Below, in pieces: positions 38,669 to 51,058 of a DNA stretch of 64,000 nucleotides. The translations under genes were made by a program, and so were the position numbers. Numbering within the stretch: the first letter of the stretch is position 1; each line of letters begins with the position of its first letter. This DNA is from Euryodendron excelsum (lineage: Eukaryota; Streptophyta; Magnoliopsida; Ericales; Pentaphylacaceae), in assembly GCA_033060915.1 (NCBI GenBank), contig CM065387.1:44099501-44163500 (forward strand). The letters are read 5' to 3'. The notes under the pieces are model-generated. The model had not been told where the DNA came from and did not search any database. It was given only the letters and a program-made list of their open reading frames with translations.

Positions 38669-40069
38669 CCCAACTCTAGACATTGAATTTGACACTCTTT
38701 TCATACCTATTGGAAGCAAAAGATTCTATGTTCAGTTACATAAAGAGAAGCATTCAACAACTATTGCAATATTACAACCATCCGCAAATAAATAACAATA
38801 TAATGACAAACTCAGTTAAATGACAAACACCACAAATTGTATAGCACATATGGGGATGCTACATGAATAAACGGAACTGGAGATATTGGATTTCAATTTA
38901 GTACTTTAAAATTTAAATTTCTAATTTCTTGATTAGCTGTTCCGTAGATAAGTACAGTATGTATATATAAGCGTGTAACATACTCCTCTAATTGGATTTC
39001 AAATTACTCGAACTAAGCACAAACTAGCTAGCTAGGCTCTTTGAACAAGTAGAGTTCGGCCTCTATTCATTCCAAATTATGCACCGAAAGAATAACTTGG
39101 AAGTTAAGACAAATTCATTTTCTTCTCTAAAGTCAAACAGATAGCCTCAAATAATGTAACTTAGTCACACGGGATTAATTCTTTAAATAATATAAGGATT
39201 GTTGCTTAATTGATACGATCTTTTTAATGAAAAAACTGGTAGTTTAGCATGAACCTCAGTGTGCAAATCCAAAATTCATATAGAGGACTCTGTATTGTGG
39301 GAGTGCATTAGCTAATGAGTTCACCATTGAATCCTCGGAATGACTGGAAATTAGGCCACTTAAAAGAGCCAGGAAAGCCGGTGATGATCTAATAAATCTC
39401 TTGAATAATTGGGACAGTTGTGCTCCCAATCTGCCTGCTTTTCTGTATCTTGTCCTAAATTAGGACAATGACATCCTTCTAAATTGATCACTTTAATTTT
39501 CACTCGTAGAATTATTAAAGTTCATCTGCCCGGCCCCTAATCCATTGACCTGTTTAAAGGGAAAATTATTAATTGGATCTTTTAAGAATGCCATGCTGAC
39601 AAAGATTGATACGTAAAAGCTAGGTTGATATCAAACTTCTTAAAATTATCACTCTTCTTAGTCAGTTTGGGGGACAATTGGAGACTAGTTCTTCCAAGAA
39701 TTTTGTTTTAATTTCACAAAGAAATCTCTTTTTTCCTTTTCTGTTTATTTGTTGTTTATATATTTACTTTTGATGGCTCAAATCGGGAATTGGAAACGGT
39801 AGTTCTGGTACATTCAAAACTAATTAAGAGGGAAGTCTTTTCTCTCCAAAAGCCGGTTTTGGAAAGAATTTTCAGCAACTTAATTGATGCAGATGGTAAG
39901 ATTCTTTGGCTACAAATTTTGAATCCAATTGAGAGATTTCGTCAATATATATTTACGCTATAGAGTTTAGTTTGGATGACTTCGGTAGATGAACATTAAT
40001 CCCTATCCTTGTGACCTGCATTTTTCAAACTTGAATAATTCCTCTTCAACAGTACAACCACAGCGAACT
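38669..40069. other. Spacer between the polygalacturonase genes
   Basis: AT-rich intergenic DNA with no open frame, repeat ends or RNA gene that can be supported. Confidence 0.45.
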
Positions 40070-40200
40070 GTTGAATAGGAATAAAATAACATTAGTGTTA
40101 TCTTATTCCTATTCAACTTTGAAGCCACAGAAAGGGGGGAATAAGATAAGCAAACACAGTTCAACTTTGAAGTCATGGAAAGGGGAAATAACATATCCAA
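40070..40200. repeat. Hairpin of 22-bp arms plus tail (possible MITE remnant)
   Basis: GTTGAATAGGAATAA.. at 40070-40091 and its inverse at 40096-40117 pair over 22 bp with one mismatch and a 4-nt loop. The phrase AACTTTGAAG.CA.GGAAAGGGG then occurs twice (about 40115 and 40160). The end AACATATCCAAACACG resembles MITE termini. Confidence 0.5.
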
Positions 40201-40453
40201 ACACGAACTTTTATTTCATTCAAGAAAAGTACCTCCTCTTACAATGATTGTCTCAAACAACACCTAAAAATGGGGCTTGAACTATACCACTTGCAAGGCC
40301 AGGCTCCAGGCTCAACGGACTGATACCGCCACAGGCTCAAGCAAGTACCATCATTTTTGGGTTGATTTCTTATGCTAGGATTGGTGAAGCTAAATATATG
40401 TATATAGTGGGATAAAAACATATGCTTTCCTTCTATATATATCTTGTCCTTCC

Positions 40454-42674
40454 CTACAAGCAGCTTGTGGGATTAACTAAACCAGCAGCAGTTCCTCTGG
40501 CATTAACACATGAGGCTTGGGCTGCTTGATTCCCATAGGTGATGGCTACATCTTCCAATCTTATCCTGCTGCATGGATATTGTTTGCTACAATCAAACTT
40601 CACAGCTACTTCTGTTGCGGATGACCCATGAATGTCTTGATATGTCACGTCGCTAATCTGTACACCCGAGACCTGCATGCCAAAAAAAAAAAAAAAAAAC
40701 AATTTAGAACAAAAGTAGTTAGTTTTTCAAGTTCTTGGAAGAAGGGCAGGAACTATTATGTCCAAGCACTAAGGCTAATTATGGTTTTAAACCAAACTCA
40801 AATAAGCCTTCTTGAGGTCAAGTTGGTTTTTCATATAGGGATTAGGGGGAAGAGGTTGATGATTCAGTCTCAGTTTTTCCACAAACACCCTTAAGAAACC
40901 TTACCTGATTGGGGCAATTTTTGTTGCCGGGGCAGTAATTTTGGTCGATGATGAGGGGGTTTTGGACATTGACCATAGTAGCATGCTGGAAGAGCACACC
41001 CCTAACAAATCCATTGCTAGGTCTACCCCATGTCTTTATCCTCACACCATTTTGTGTCCCCGTAAATGTAACCGTTTTAACTGTAACATTTTGCACACCA
41101 GCTTCTTGCAACTCCTGGCCTAGACTTCCAATGCTGTACCAACCACAAAAACACAATTAAACATACATCAGCACCATATATAGATACATATACATACATT
41201 AACCAAATGCAATACCTGAGTATTCAGTCATTGGAATTGTATATATAACTCTTACCTAATGCCATGGCCAGGGCCGCAGGCAATGTTCTCAATCCACAAA
41301 TTGGAAGTGCCTGGACCTATTGAGATACAATCGTCCCCTGTAGCAATCCTTGAGTTCAAAATTGTTATGCCTGAAGATGATGCAACGTGAATGCCGTCGG
41401 TGTTTGGGCTGTTGTCTGAGGCTGAGACCTTCACTCCTTGTAGCTTCATATTGTTGCAGCTGTTGATGACTATGTGGAACATCTGACTGTTTAGCGAAGT
41501 TAGTCCGCTGACAACGATGTTGTTTGAGTTGCTAAATTCAAGTGTCTGCAGTTGGTTATACACAAGGGAAATGCAATTACTTCAATGATCTAAAAGTGCA
41601 ACCAAAATAAAAGAAGTCAATGAAGCGCATGAAATGTATATACACTTGCGACAAGGGCCAATAGTAACTATGGAATCAACTAATTCGTTTAAGCACATGA
41701 AATTATTTACGACCCAAAAGGAAAGCTAACATGGCCTCAGCTAATGGTTGACCTTTGACGCTTAAAAAACTAGCTTACAAAATAGAATCTCTGCTGCAAT
41801 AATATGAGATCTTGTTGACTGGGTCTCTGCTTTTTTGTACAAGGTTCATTGAGTTAAAACTAGGCATAGTGTCACCATAGAATACATACATATGCATATA
41901 AAATATAGGTCTGTATAAATCCGCTTAACCCAATATTTGGGCAAAGTGTTTTCTAAAACCCAGAAGGCCAAATATTAGTTTAAATCAGAATTGACTTAAA
42001 ATCAAGGGTGTTAAATTTCTATTGATTTCTCCTCCTAAAAGACCCAGAAATTATTAGAGAACCCAAATGGGCAATTTTTAAAAATTGGGGTATATGGCAA
42101 TTTGACAGTTTTCTTTGATACTCCATGTTCTTATGATTGGGCGCCCTTCTAGTGAAAGGACTGAACTGCCCCAACCAAGGAAACAGGGGTACTGGAGGTA
42201 CAAGAAGGACATAATAGTCTTTTTACATACCGTAACTCCAGCAGGGCAACCCTGACCGGAGGCCTTGCAAGCCCACAAACCGGTCCCTTGACCATCAAGG
42301 GTTCCACCATAGATGGAAACCCCACTCACACGCTCAAATAAGAGCCAGTTGCCGCCGTTTCCTAGAACACGGTAATCAGTGGGAGCCACAAGAGTTCCGG
42401 CAATACGAATGGTGATGGCGCTGTTCTTGCATTGCCCGCCGAAGGTTGTTTTGCCAAGCAAGTACCTTCCCTGCGGCACGTAGATGGTGGCCGGCTTTGT
42501 CGAACCACAAGCTGCAGCCCATGCCCTGAGAAAGGACTGGGTTGAGTCAGACTTGCCATCTCCTTTGGCTCCTAAAGCAGCCACATTGTATGTCGTCACA
42601 GCTGCTAATGATTGATAGTAGAAGGTGAAGATAAGTGTGAGAAAAAGAGAAGTCGTGGGTTGCACCATTTTCAT
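40454..42674 (-). CDS. Polygalacturonase 2 (GH28 pectinase)
   Basis: Four exons on the minus strand: 42231-42674, 41256-41545, 40905-41133 and 40454-40672. They join to 1,182 nt, 393 residues and stop, with GT-AG introns. Start codon and exon borders match polygalacturonase 1; exon 1 is 6 nt shorter. A signal peptide (about residues 6-24) leads to [19 protein letters not shown]. The GH28 motifs SPNTDG, GDDCIS, CGPGHGIS and VRIKTW are all present, so catalytic competence is expected. Role as for its sister: cleavage of pectic polygalacturonan in the wall. Differences from gene 1 near the active site are small (for example SDNSPNTDG against SGNSPNTDG). It has a canonical TATA box 50 bp upstream of the ATG and a GA-repeat leader. 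Intron 3 is short (232 bp) against 595 bp in gene 1. Confidence 0.95.
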
Positions 42675-42733
42675 GAGAGAGAGAGAGAGAGATGGTGGTG
42701 AGAAGTTGAAGCGGTTAGAGAGGGTATTTATAG
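42675..42733 (-). promoter_or_regulatory. TATA box and GA leader of polygalacturonase 2
   Basis: CTATAAATACC at about 42723-42733 (minus strand), then AACCGCTTCAACTTCTCACC and a GA/CT repeat up to the ATG at 42674. The leader would be only about 20-25 nt. Confidence 0.75.
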
Positions 42734-43420
42734 CGTTTGAATGCCATGTTTGGGGGAAAAATTTCGAAAACTGGGCCGAATTTGGGAGGCATATACACTT
42801 TCCTTCATTTTATTAGTCATACTTCCAAAACTGCCTTTTAGCATGGAAGAAAGTGATTTCGAATATTTTAATTGCCTATACGGTTATGCTATATAAGTAC
42901 CCTAAATTGTAAGAAAAGATTGATTCCCAAATGAGAGCTTTCAAGCCTAAGACATGAGAAAGGGACTCGGATGCCCTGCATTTCATGGTTGGAATAAAAA
43001 TCATCATTGCATTGATTGAGAAGCTAACACATATCTAAAATAAAAACGTATCAAACCATATAATTTTGGAATTATATATGAGTTTATTCAAAACTTATTA
43101 AGCAATAAATAATTTTAGTGTTATATATGAGAAAATAAATTTTAGTATCAAACCATATAATTTTGCTAAGACATATTATAATGGCTCATTTAGGCCATTA
43201 ATTGATGAAACGGAGGTCTTCATTCCATTCCAACCATGCATGGAATCAAAATAAAATATATATACTAAATTTCTTCGTAGAGTAACGTGGTTGAATAAGA
43301 ACTTTTCCTATAAATATAAACTAAATTTATAATATTGATATGGCAAACCTTACCTGCATACATAGTACTATTCCACATTGATATTGTTCCCATATGGGCC
43401 CGACTTTACCATACATGCGC

Positions 43421-43462
<42 letters not shown>

Positions 43463-43909
43463 TTTGTGTTTCATATATGAGCAAATGGCAAAAAGATGTG
43501 AAGCTAATCATATTAGCTACCACATACCAATATTAAGAAGAAAATCAAGATTAAACGATATATATGGTCACTAATCTTTATAGATTGCCGTCATAAAATC
43601 AATATTCCAGACTGGTATAATAGTAGTTTTGAATCAAACTAAACTTTATTATACTCATTTAAAACTCTCTACAATGTGAAGAGCAAGTTGACTACAAACC
43701 ATGGCAAATCATTTATGGCCTCCTCACATCATGAGCACTCTTATAAACAGTTTATTATATCAACCAAATATGTAAGCACATGTACGTATGGCAAGGGCAT
43801 TTTCGGAATGCGAGTTTATTAATCAAAGGATTTGAAAACAGAAGGAAGCATGCATGCATGCATGCATGTGGTTTCTCGGGAGAAATCAGAATTTTATAAG
43901 TACGGAAAG
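42734..43909. other. Upstream region of polygalacturonase 2
   Basis: AT-rich. It contains an AT/GT microsatellite (about 43421-43462) and five to six GCAT units (43849-43868), which make overlapping CATGCATG sites. CATGCATG is the core of RY elements, but here it may be only a microsatellite. No gene. Confidence 0.5.
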
Positions 43910-44165
43910 AAGACGACGGCTAACGTGACATAGCAAACATCCCCACCACTTCCCTCCCTTTTTCTCTGGTGTTTATGTTTTACATTTGTGTTTATATGTG
44001 TGTGTATATAGACATATGTGGTACTTTTAATTGCTTAAAGGGCAAGAATATTAGAAAGCCTCCAATACCTGCTATGGCGGTCACTTCCTTGTAAACCTGA
44101 TTTCCTTGATCTATTATTTAATTAAATCATCCAAACGCCCTTCGTATATACTCCTTACCCTCCTT
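43910..44165 (-). promoter_or_regulatory. Conserved distal upstream block of polygalacturonase 2
   Basis: Counterpart of 36420-36660, also about 1.25 kb before the start codon. Same order of shared phrases, beginning CTAACGTGACATAGCAAAC. Confidence 0.5.
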
Positions 44166-45489
44166 TTCTTCTTCCTCTTCTTCTTCGTCTTCTTCTTAGT
44201 ATTATTGTTATATAATTATCATTACTAATACTACAATTATTAACTAATCTTCTCTTAGAAAATGTGTATACTCAACTTTGACAGTCAAATATCGGAAAAT
44301 AAGAAACAAAAGATTGCAATTTATGGCGGGCATATTTTGGTTTATTGCATTTAGTAAATTATTAGTCGAAGAAATACTTAATCGAGAATAGATAACATCA
44401 ATTTGTTTCAACCACGAAATATACCTCGATTTCTCAGCAAGGAGTGATCTGAGCTTACTCTTGAAGGCTTGGAAATTGATAAGTTGAGCTCATGTGCTGA
44501 TGAATATTCTACGATCGATTTATAAAATTTTAAAAACTATTAATTAGAAATTATATGTTAGATACACAGAACCACTAGAAAGTGCATAAAGAAGATGCAT
44601 ATGGAGCTGTTTTCTTGTATATCTAATCAATCATTTAGGATATCGTAGTCGCCTCCATGACTTCAGGTCGTGGTTTGGGAGGGGCTTCTCTCGCTTCCAA
44701 GTGGCAGAATTTGGCTGATAACTTTAAGGTTAGATTGCTATCAATCATAGTAAGCCATGTGCACCAAGAACTAAAGAAATTACTTATAAACAAAAATTAA
44801 TAAAAAAGGATAGGAACTGGGGTTCCATGTTAGCTTGCTTCTAATTTCCACTATGAGCATTAAATGCAAATATTTTGTTTCACAACTAATCCAAAACATA
44901 GTTTATGATAATAGTTTATGACATTATGAGAGTTAGAAAATAATTCCTTCATCTTAGATGCACTGAAAGGTTGTGATTTGGGAGCCCTTTTCATGATAAA
45001 ATTGCTTCGTCCACCTGCTCTATCCATGTTCATGTTTTTTATTATTGCGGTGATGAAAATCATTCTCAAATTAGGTCAATGTAACAATAGTTTGATGACC
45101 CCGGTCACTCCGGAATTCCTTGTTCAATGACAAAAAGTTTTATGTAAGGCTTGCTTAATTAATGTAATGGCCATGTGAAGAACTGTTTCAGTTGGTAGTT
45201 TATTTGTTCATAACCGCATAATCAAATCCCATGTGCGAGTTCATCGATAAGCGGAATGAAGTAACAATGTACCTATAGAAGTTCAACTAAATATATGGTA
45301 CAATGGTTGTGGTACCCGTAATGCCGTAACTGAAGGTATACGGATTAGGTTAATCATTTTCTAATTTATTTATGTAATTGCAATGATTGCTTTCTCACCT
45401 TCAAAGTTGAGAATTAAGGAGTAAATCTTGCAGTTACATTGTGTAGCTCCTTCTCAAAACTTGACTTCCCTTAAGAAGTGATCTTCTCT
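44166..45489. other. Left edge of the tandem duplication and unassigned DNA
   Basis: Patches up to about 45,215 match 37.1-37.86 kb, as described for that region. No gene or RNA is supported. Confidence 0.45.
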
Positions 45490-46510
45490 AACTCTAAGCG
45501 TAGAGTTGGCGGAGTAGTATAATCCGGTGAGGCCGTGGTTGATTTTCCACAAGAAGTTTATAATTGGAGAACTATATATGGTGAAATTTGCTTAAGGGGA
45601 AATAAAATCCTAAATAAAACAACTTTATAAAGAATTAAAAGGAAATAAAAAGAGAACACAAATCATTCGTTTTTTAAGAGGTTGAATTAGTTAAACTAAA
45701 GCAATATCAAACACAATTAAACTAGTAAAGAGATTTGTATTGGATTCAATTGATCCAATCATTCAAGTTGTTCAAGGTCTTCAAGGAAGTTTTGTAACTT
45801 AAACCAAATACAACAATCAAGAGTATTTGATTAAGAGGATTTAGTATTGGAGAATAAGAATTCAATAGCAATTGAAGTTAGAATCATAATCAATTCAAGA
45901 GCCTTAGATTAATACCATTAATTTGAGCAATAGCAATACCAATTGAAGAATTATGCATTGAAATTACGAAACATAATCAATAATTTAAGTATTTGTAGAG
46001 ATCTAGACTTCAATTGCTAAGAAGTAGAAGATTAAAAAGATAAAACAATGAAATCATGATTTATCTCTATTGAAACCCTTGAATGATCTTCCCAATTGAA
46101 CCTAATGTAGAGATTAACTACTTGATTCCATAGAAAATTGTTTTGAATTCATGAAAATTGTATTTGATAACAATGAAAATGAAGAGCTACAAATAAATTT
46201 AGAGTTTCTCTCTTTAAAACTACTCTCTAAAACTCTCTAAAAACTCTAAAAATATGTAAAAGAAGAAGAGATCCCAAAATTTGGGCACAAAACTACCTTC
46301 AATAAGCTAAAAATAACAGAGCCTGCACAAACCATTCGAACAGTTTGAAGGACTGTTCGAACGGTTTTGTAGATCTACAAAATCAGCCTCTGCAGTTTCA
46401 AATGGGATGTTCGAAAGCATTCAAACGGGCTCTAGCCATTCGAATCGTCTATTGACCCTTCGAACAGTGTTTCAAACAGTTGCCCGATAAACATGATCAT
46501 GTCGGTCTCG
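45490..46510 (-). mobile_element. LTR E fragment, Athila/Tat-type
   Basis: Related to LTR C in reverse: the left side has TATAATCCGGTGAGG..TTTTCCACAAG, near the LTR end, and the right side (46330-46495) has an array of TTCGAA and TTCGAAC motifs. The LTR start (TGATTAC..) is missing, so it is truncated at the right. No target duplication was seen. Confidence 0.6.
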
Positions 46511-46673
46511 AAAAGTTACATGAACATTGAAAGTATGGATATTATGGATCCACCATTACTTGAATAGAAGCAACTCCCCGTGATTTGTACAGTTAAGATA
46601 GTTTAATATAATGTGGTAGATAGTTTCTCTTTTGTTGGGGGACTACCTTGTTCCCCTCCTATGTTTGTTACTA

Positions 46674-46769
46674 CCCCCCCCCCCCCCCCCCCCCTCCTTT
46701 TGTTCCCTTCTATGCCTCAAGAGGTGGCACCTCTCTAGTTTTTTTTTTTTTTTTTTTGGGGGGGGGGGG
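46674..46769. repeat. C21 run, then T19-G12 run
   Basis: 21 C at 46674-46694, then 19 T at 46739-46757 followed directly by 12 G at 46758-46769. The C and G runs could pair. Run lengths in such homopolymers are often sequencing or assembly errors. Confidence 0.85.
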
Positions 46770-46849
46770 TGGGAGACACTTTCATTTTTTTATTTTTTAT
46801 TTTGTGTTATTATTTTCTATAGTTTTGTCTTTGTGACTAGCTGACGTTA

Positions 46850-48916
46850 AATAACTGGATAGAGTTATGTCTTAAACTAATAATTGTGTTGTGACTTCGC
46901 ATATAGATAGTTCGTCGTGCAAAGATAGTGAGAATAGTTGAGCTCCAAGAGAAATAGCGTCAATCTCTTACTGGTCGCAGTACTCTGGCCTGTAAGAGAA
47001 AAGTAAATGTACTAAATAGGTGTCATCGTTATGCTAGACACACGTGTGGATAAAAATTACAAAGGGAGTAATTGACTAAAGTCAGGAAATCAAATGGTTT
47101 ACCAAGATATTATTAAAGGGCGAGTAAATGTTGAGGCATTGAGACGCCTTGGAATCACTAGAACTATAGACTATCTTGATTTTGATGTCAAAAGTCTCGA
47201 TCGACTTTGTAATAATTATTTCTCTTATGGTGTGTTAGGTTGTAAGTGTTTATTTTTTGTACTTATGTTTATTTGTAAATATGACTAACAGTTATTTTGC
47301 AGATGCATGTTTTGTATATTTCAACCAAAAAAGTAATAAGAAAATCAATATTTACAAGGCTGAGGTGCGTACACTTCGACTCTCTTAATGCATTTGTGAT
47401 ATATATATATATATAAAGTTTGCACATCTTTTATAATTTTGTATAGTTTAGTGTGAAACACAAAGGTAAATTTTGAGAACATGTCTGACATATGTTTTTA
47501 TTCACTTTAGCACGATTTTTGTTTTATCCTTTCTTTTTAATACAATTGTAAAATTTTATCTTAATGCATAGAAAGATGATATTTTATATTACTAATTATC
47601 ATATCATGATGAAGTTAGTATTTTTACATATTTTATAGTTTCATTCTTACAAAAGTAAAGATTATTCACTAAGTAAACTTTAAAACCAATCACGCATTTT
47701 GGAGTATTTACATCTACTGTTGATGAATTCTTTCTACATCACTCATTCAATAGCTCCATTATACTTATACTTGACTCAATTATTTGAATTATTATGGTAA
47801 TTGAATATATTGAATTCTTAGAACTTTGAGATGTTGTGTATTTTCAAAAATGAATTAAGACAATCTTTGATCTTTTGAGCCACATATTTCTTTCTTGACA
47901 TAATTGCCTTAGAACCATCTTTAATCTTATTTCTTTGTCTCGTGTTACATATATCATTGATAAAGTTGCATCCCTAAAAAAAAAATAAATAAACAAGTAT
48001 CTTCACTTGTGTAAGTTGAATTCAGAAATGGGGTGTTCTTTTTACAAAATAAAAGAAAAAGTAATTAGCAACGGAAGAAAGAAAAAAAAACAAATGAAAA
48101 GGGGGGCAGAAAGAAAGAGGAGAAAAAAAAATAAAGAAAGCAAAAGAAGAGGTTGTCTATTGAAAAAAAAATTGAAATTGAAAAATTGAAAGTCTGTATT
48201 CATTAATTATTTCATGCCTTGATCACACATATTTTGAGCCTTTTATCCTTTCTTTCTCCATACCTTAAAGTCTTATGGCCAAATTATAACTTGAATAAAG
48301 TCCTCAAGGATTTGAGGTGTAGATTGCTCATTCATTGCTTATAGAATTCACTTATCAATTGCTTGTGTGATTTTAACATTGAGAATTCTTTCATTGAACT
48401 ATGTCAAGTCATCTCTCATTTTATATATTCACGTCATTTCTTTATAGCTGTCTCATTTGATTTTACATTACATTTACTCTTTTCCAAGGACAACCGGTGT
48501 GAGATGCCTACGGTCTTTCTTACTTCTGAAAGAATATCTAGTGAGGTTAAATCAAAACTTAAAGGATGTACCTGTACTTTTATGTTGTAAATACTTCCAT
48601 TATCATGTAATGATCACACACACACAAGCCACTCATATCTTGCTTGTGTATCAACATGTAGGATAGAATATGCTTGCGTTTAGATACATGTTATAATTTA
48701 TTCTCGTTATCCTCATTTGCAGGCCATATTTTGATTTTTGTGAGTACCATCACTGGAAATCCTCACGAGACACCACTCGTCCACTAGGGGTAACCTAGGA
48801 GTTTAAAAGCTTAGTGCATATGCTAAATGCACTTGTGTTTCCTACAAAAGTGGAGACTATCATTTTAAGTGTGTTTAATTATTTTGCTAGGGACTAGCAA
48901 AAGCTTAATTGAGGGG
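46850..48916 (+). mobile_element. Element 4: 3' internal remnant and polypurine tract
   Basis: From about 48,000 it matches 11,950-12,816 of element 1: A-rich stretch, CATGCCTTGATCA, GAGACACCACTCGTCCACTA, and GGGACTAGCAAAAGC before GAGGGG (48911-48916). The part before 47.9 kb is unassigned. No gag or pol is present, so this is a 5'-truncated element. A Lys-rich open frame at 48007-48189 is low-complexity. Confidence 0.6.
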
Positions 48917-49143
48917 TGTGATTGTACTCTAAAAAAGTATAATTAGAGTTTCTAATTATAAGCTATTGTTAGTAATTACATATATATTATTTATCATTTT
49001 AGGTATAATTTTAGTTTTTTTTACATTTTTTGTGTTTTGTACAAATTTGAAACTAAAATCGAGTAAAATGAAGTCAACATGCACAAAAATATTTACTCAG
49101 GTTTTAATTTGGTATACATATATATATATATATATATACATAT

Positions 49144-49180
<37 letters not shown>

Positions 49181-50442
49181 TATATATATGTACATATCAT
49201 ATTATATATTTATATATGTGCATGTGTGTGTAGTGCACTATGTATAATATATCAACATGTAAATGTGTGTGTGTGTGTGTGTGAGTGTGTTTGTGTATAT
49301 GTGCAAGTGATGTGTTGTGTGTGTATAATATATATATATATATATATATAAGATCACTCAAGTGAATTGAAAAAGATGAAGAGATGGCTTGGCCACTCAA
49401 GAAAATTGGCCAACAAAAGCAATGTGCAAAAGGATAAAACAAAGCAAAGGAGGAAATCCACTAAAAAAAGAAAAGAAAGGTTCATCTTTCGAAGGCCTAT
49501 AAATACCCGAAGTTGGGAACTTATTGGAGGAGCTTCCTTGGTCTTATTTTTTCTTAGGGGTGCTTTAATTCACCTGTTTTCTTCTTTAGGAGAAGGAGAG
49601 AGTTAGAGAGTTTTAGTTAAGGGTTAGTTTGTTATCAGTTTAGTTTTCTAGTCAGTTATTTTATTTTTTTTTTCAATACCATTGTTCTACTGTAATAAAC
49701 TGTTTCATTTATGAAGTTATTTTTCAAATCAAGTCTCTTCAATATTATGAGTAGCTAATTTTATTTTTGGAGCCAATTGTGAAGATCATCCAAAGATTTT
49801 AGATTATCAATAGAGGTAATTGGTATTTCTTGGTAATTAAATTCTAGATATTCGAGAAAACTTATATTCTTAACTATGTTTGTAATACCTTCCGCATTGA
49901 CAAAACAACTGGTATATAGAAATCGATGGTATGAATCTATGGCATTAATTTTGCTATTCTAGATTTAATTATTATTGAAATTATATTTTTATCACTAAAT
50001 CTTCCGAATCAAAGGCTCAAGACGAAGCCAATGATTTCAGTTACAAAAACTTCGTTGATATTTCGGGTGAATTGGGTGGTCTGATCAATTGGATTCAAGA
50101 TCGTTTTTGTTATTTGAAGTCTAATTCCATAATCATCAAACCTTCCAAAGTAAAATAGTTTTCTTACTATTTTTCTGTATCAACTGTCTGGATCTCAGCG
50201 GTACTATTCTTGGTGGAATTTAAACAAGTTGGTTTAAGTCCCAACTAAAGCCATTGCAATACTACGGTATTTAGGATGACTTAGTCGGTATCTAATATTT
50301 TATTGTAGGTGAATTTATCTTTTACCGTGGGTGAATTTCTAATTCTAAATTTGCATGTTTTGTAAACCGTTCATTGTGGATTCGATCTTGACTTATCAAG
50401 TTATTACTGCTTCACAACCGCACACTGGCGGATTTCAATCAC
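48917..50442 (+). mobile_element. LTR F, 3' LTR of element 4
   Basis: It starts TGTGATTGTACTC right after the polypurine tract GAGGGG. It contains AT and GT microsatellites (49117-49178, 49262-49290, 49327-49350). The middle part (CTTCCGAATCAAA..) matches the other LTRs. The right end, placed near TTTCAATCA (50442), is a guess. Confidence 0.65.
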
Positions 50443-51058
50443 ATTATTTATAAGTGATCAGTAAATGGTCTTATATGGCCAAATGAATTCAAATGAATTT
50501 ATACAGCAAAACTTTGTCTTTGAAAGACAAGTTGTTTTGTCTTTTAGCTAACAAATTATTTTACTACAAGACAAACTTTATGTCTTTCATTGTTCTTCAT
50601 AAGGACATCCTATCAGATATTTCACGTGGCCAACTGACTCCACTATCTAGGACACGCTCCATGTGATGAAACGATATTTTTCAGTTATTTGTTTTATTCT
50701 GGACTTGTAAATTTTCTTTTGATATTTAGAACAATACTTTCTTTATTTAAGCGATCCTTCACCCTTTTTGAAGGCACCTCTTATTTTTCTCTTCCCTTTG
50801 TCCTCCCCCTTGTACCCTCTTTGTAAAAAAAATCTACCCTAGCAATAAACTCCATCGAGCTCTTAGCTCTTGATTTTATGTCTTCCATTGTTCCTTCTCT
50901 ACCTCTACCTTTTATCTCTTCTAGACCACCCTTTTCACCTCTAAAAGGGCCTAGTTGATCCAAATTGTGCTTGATTGAGAATTCCATTAGAGTATATGAC
51001 ATTACTAGTTAACTTTTTTGAATCAATGCTCAACTATAAATGTTCTTTTATGGAGCTA
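50443..51058. other. Unassigned sequence before element 2
   Basis: It holds repeated phrases around AAGACAAACTT / AAGACAAGTTG (50510-50575) and a TTTATTTAAG near 50742. No gene, tRNA or repeat ends can be supported. Confidence 0.4.

Noticed and set aside
48007..48189. Lys-rich 60-codon frame
   Set aside because: It lies in the A-rich non-coding 3' part of element 4 and has no conserved counterpart in element 1.
50443..51058. Promoter or leader of an endogenous pararetrovirus
   Set aside because: Only a general TATA-like and pyrimidine-rich look. No viral domain or diagnostic motif is present.
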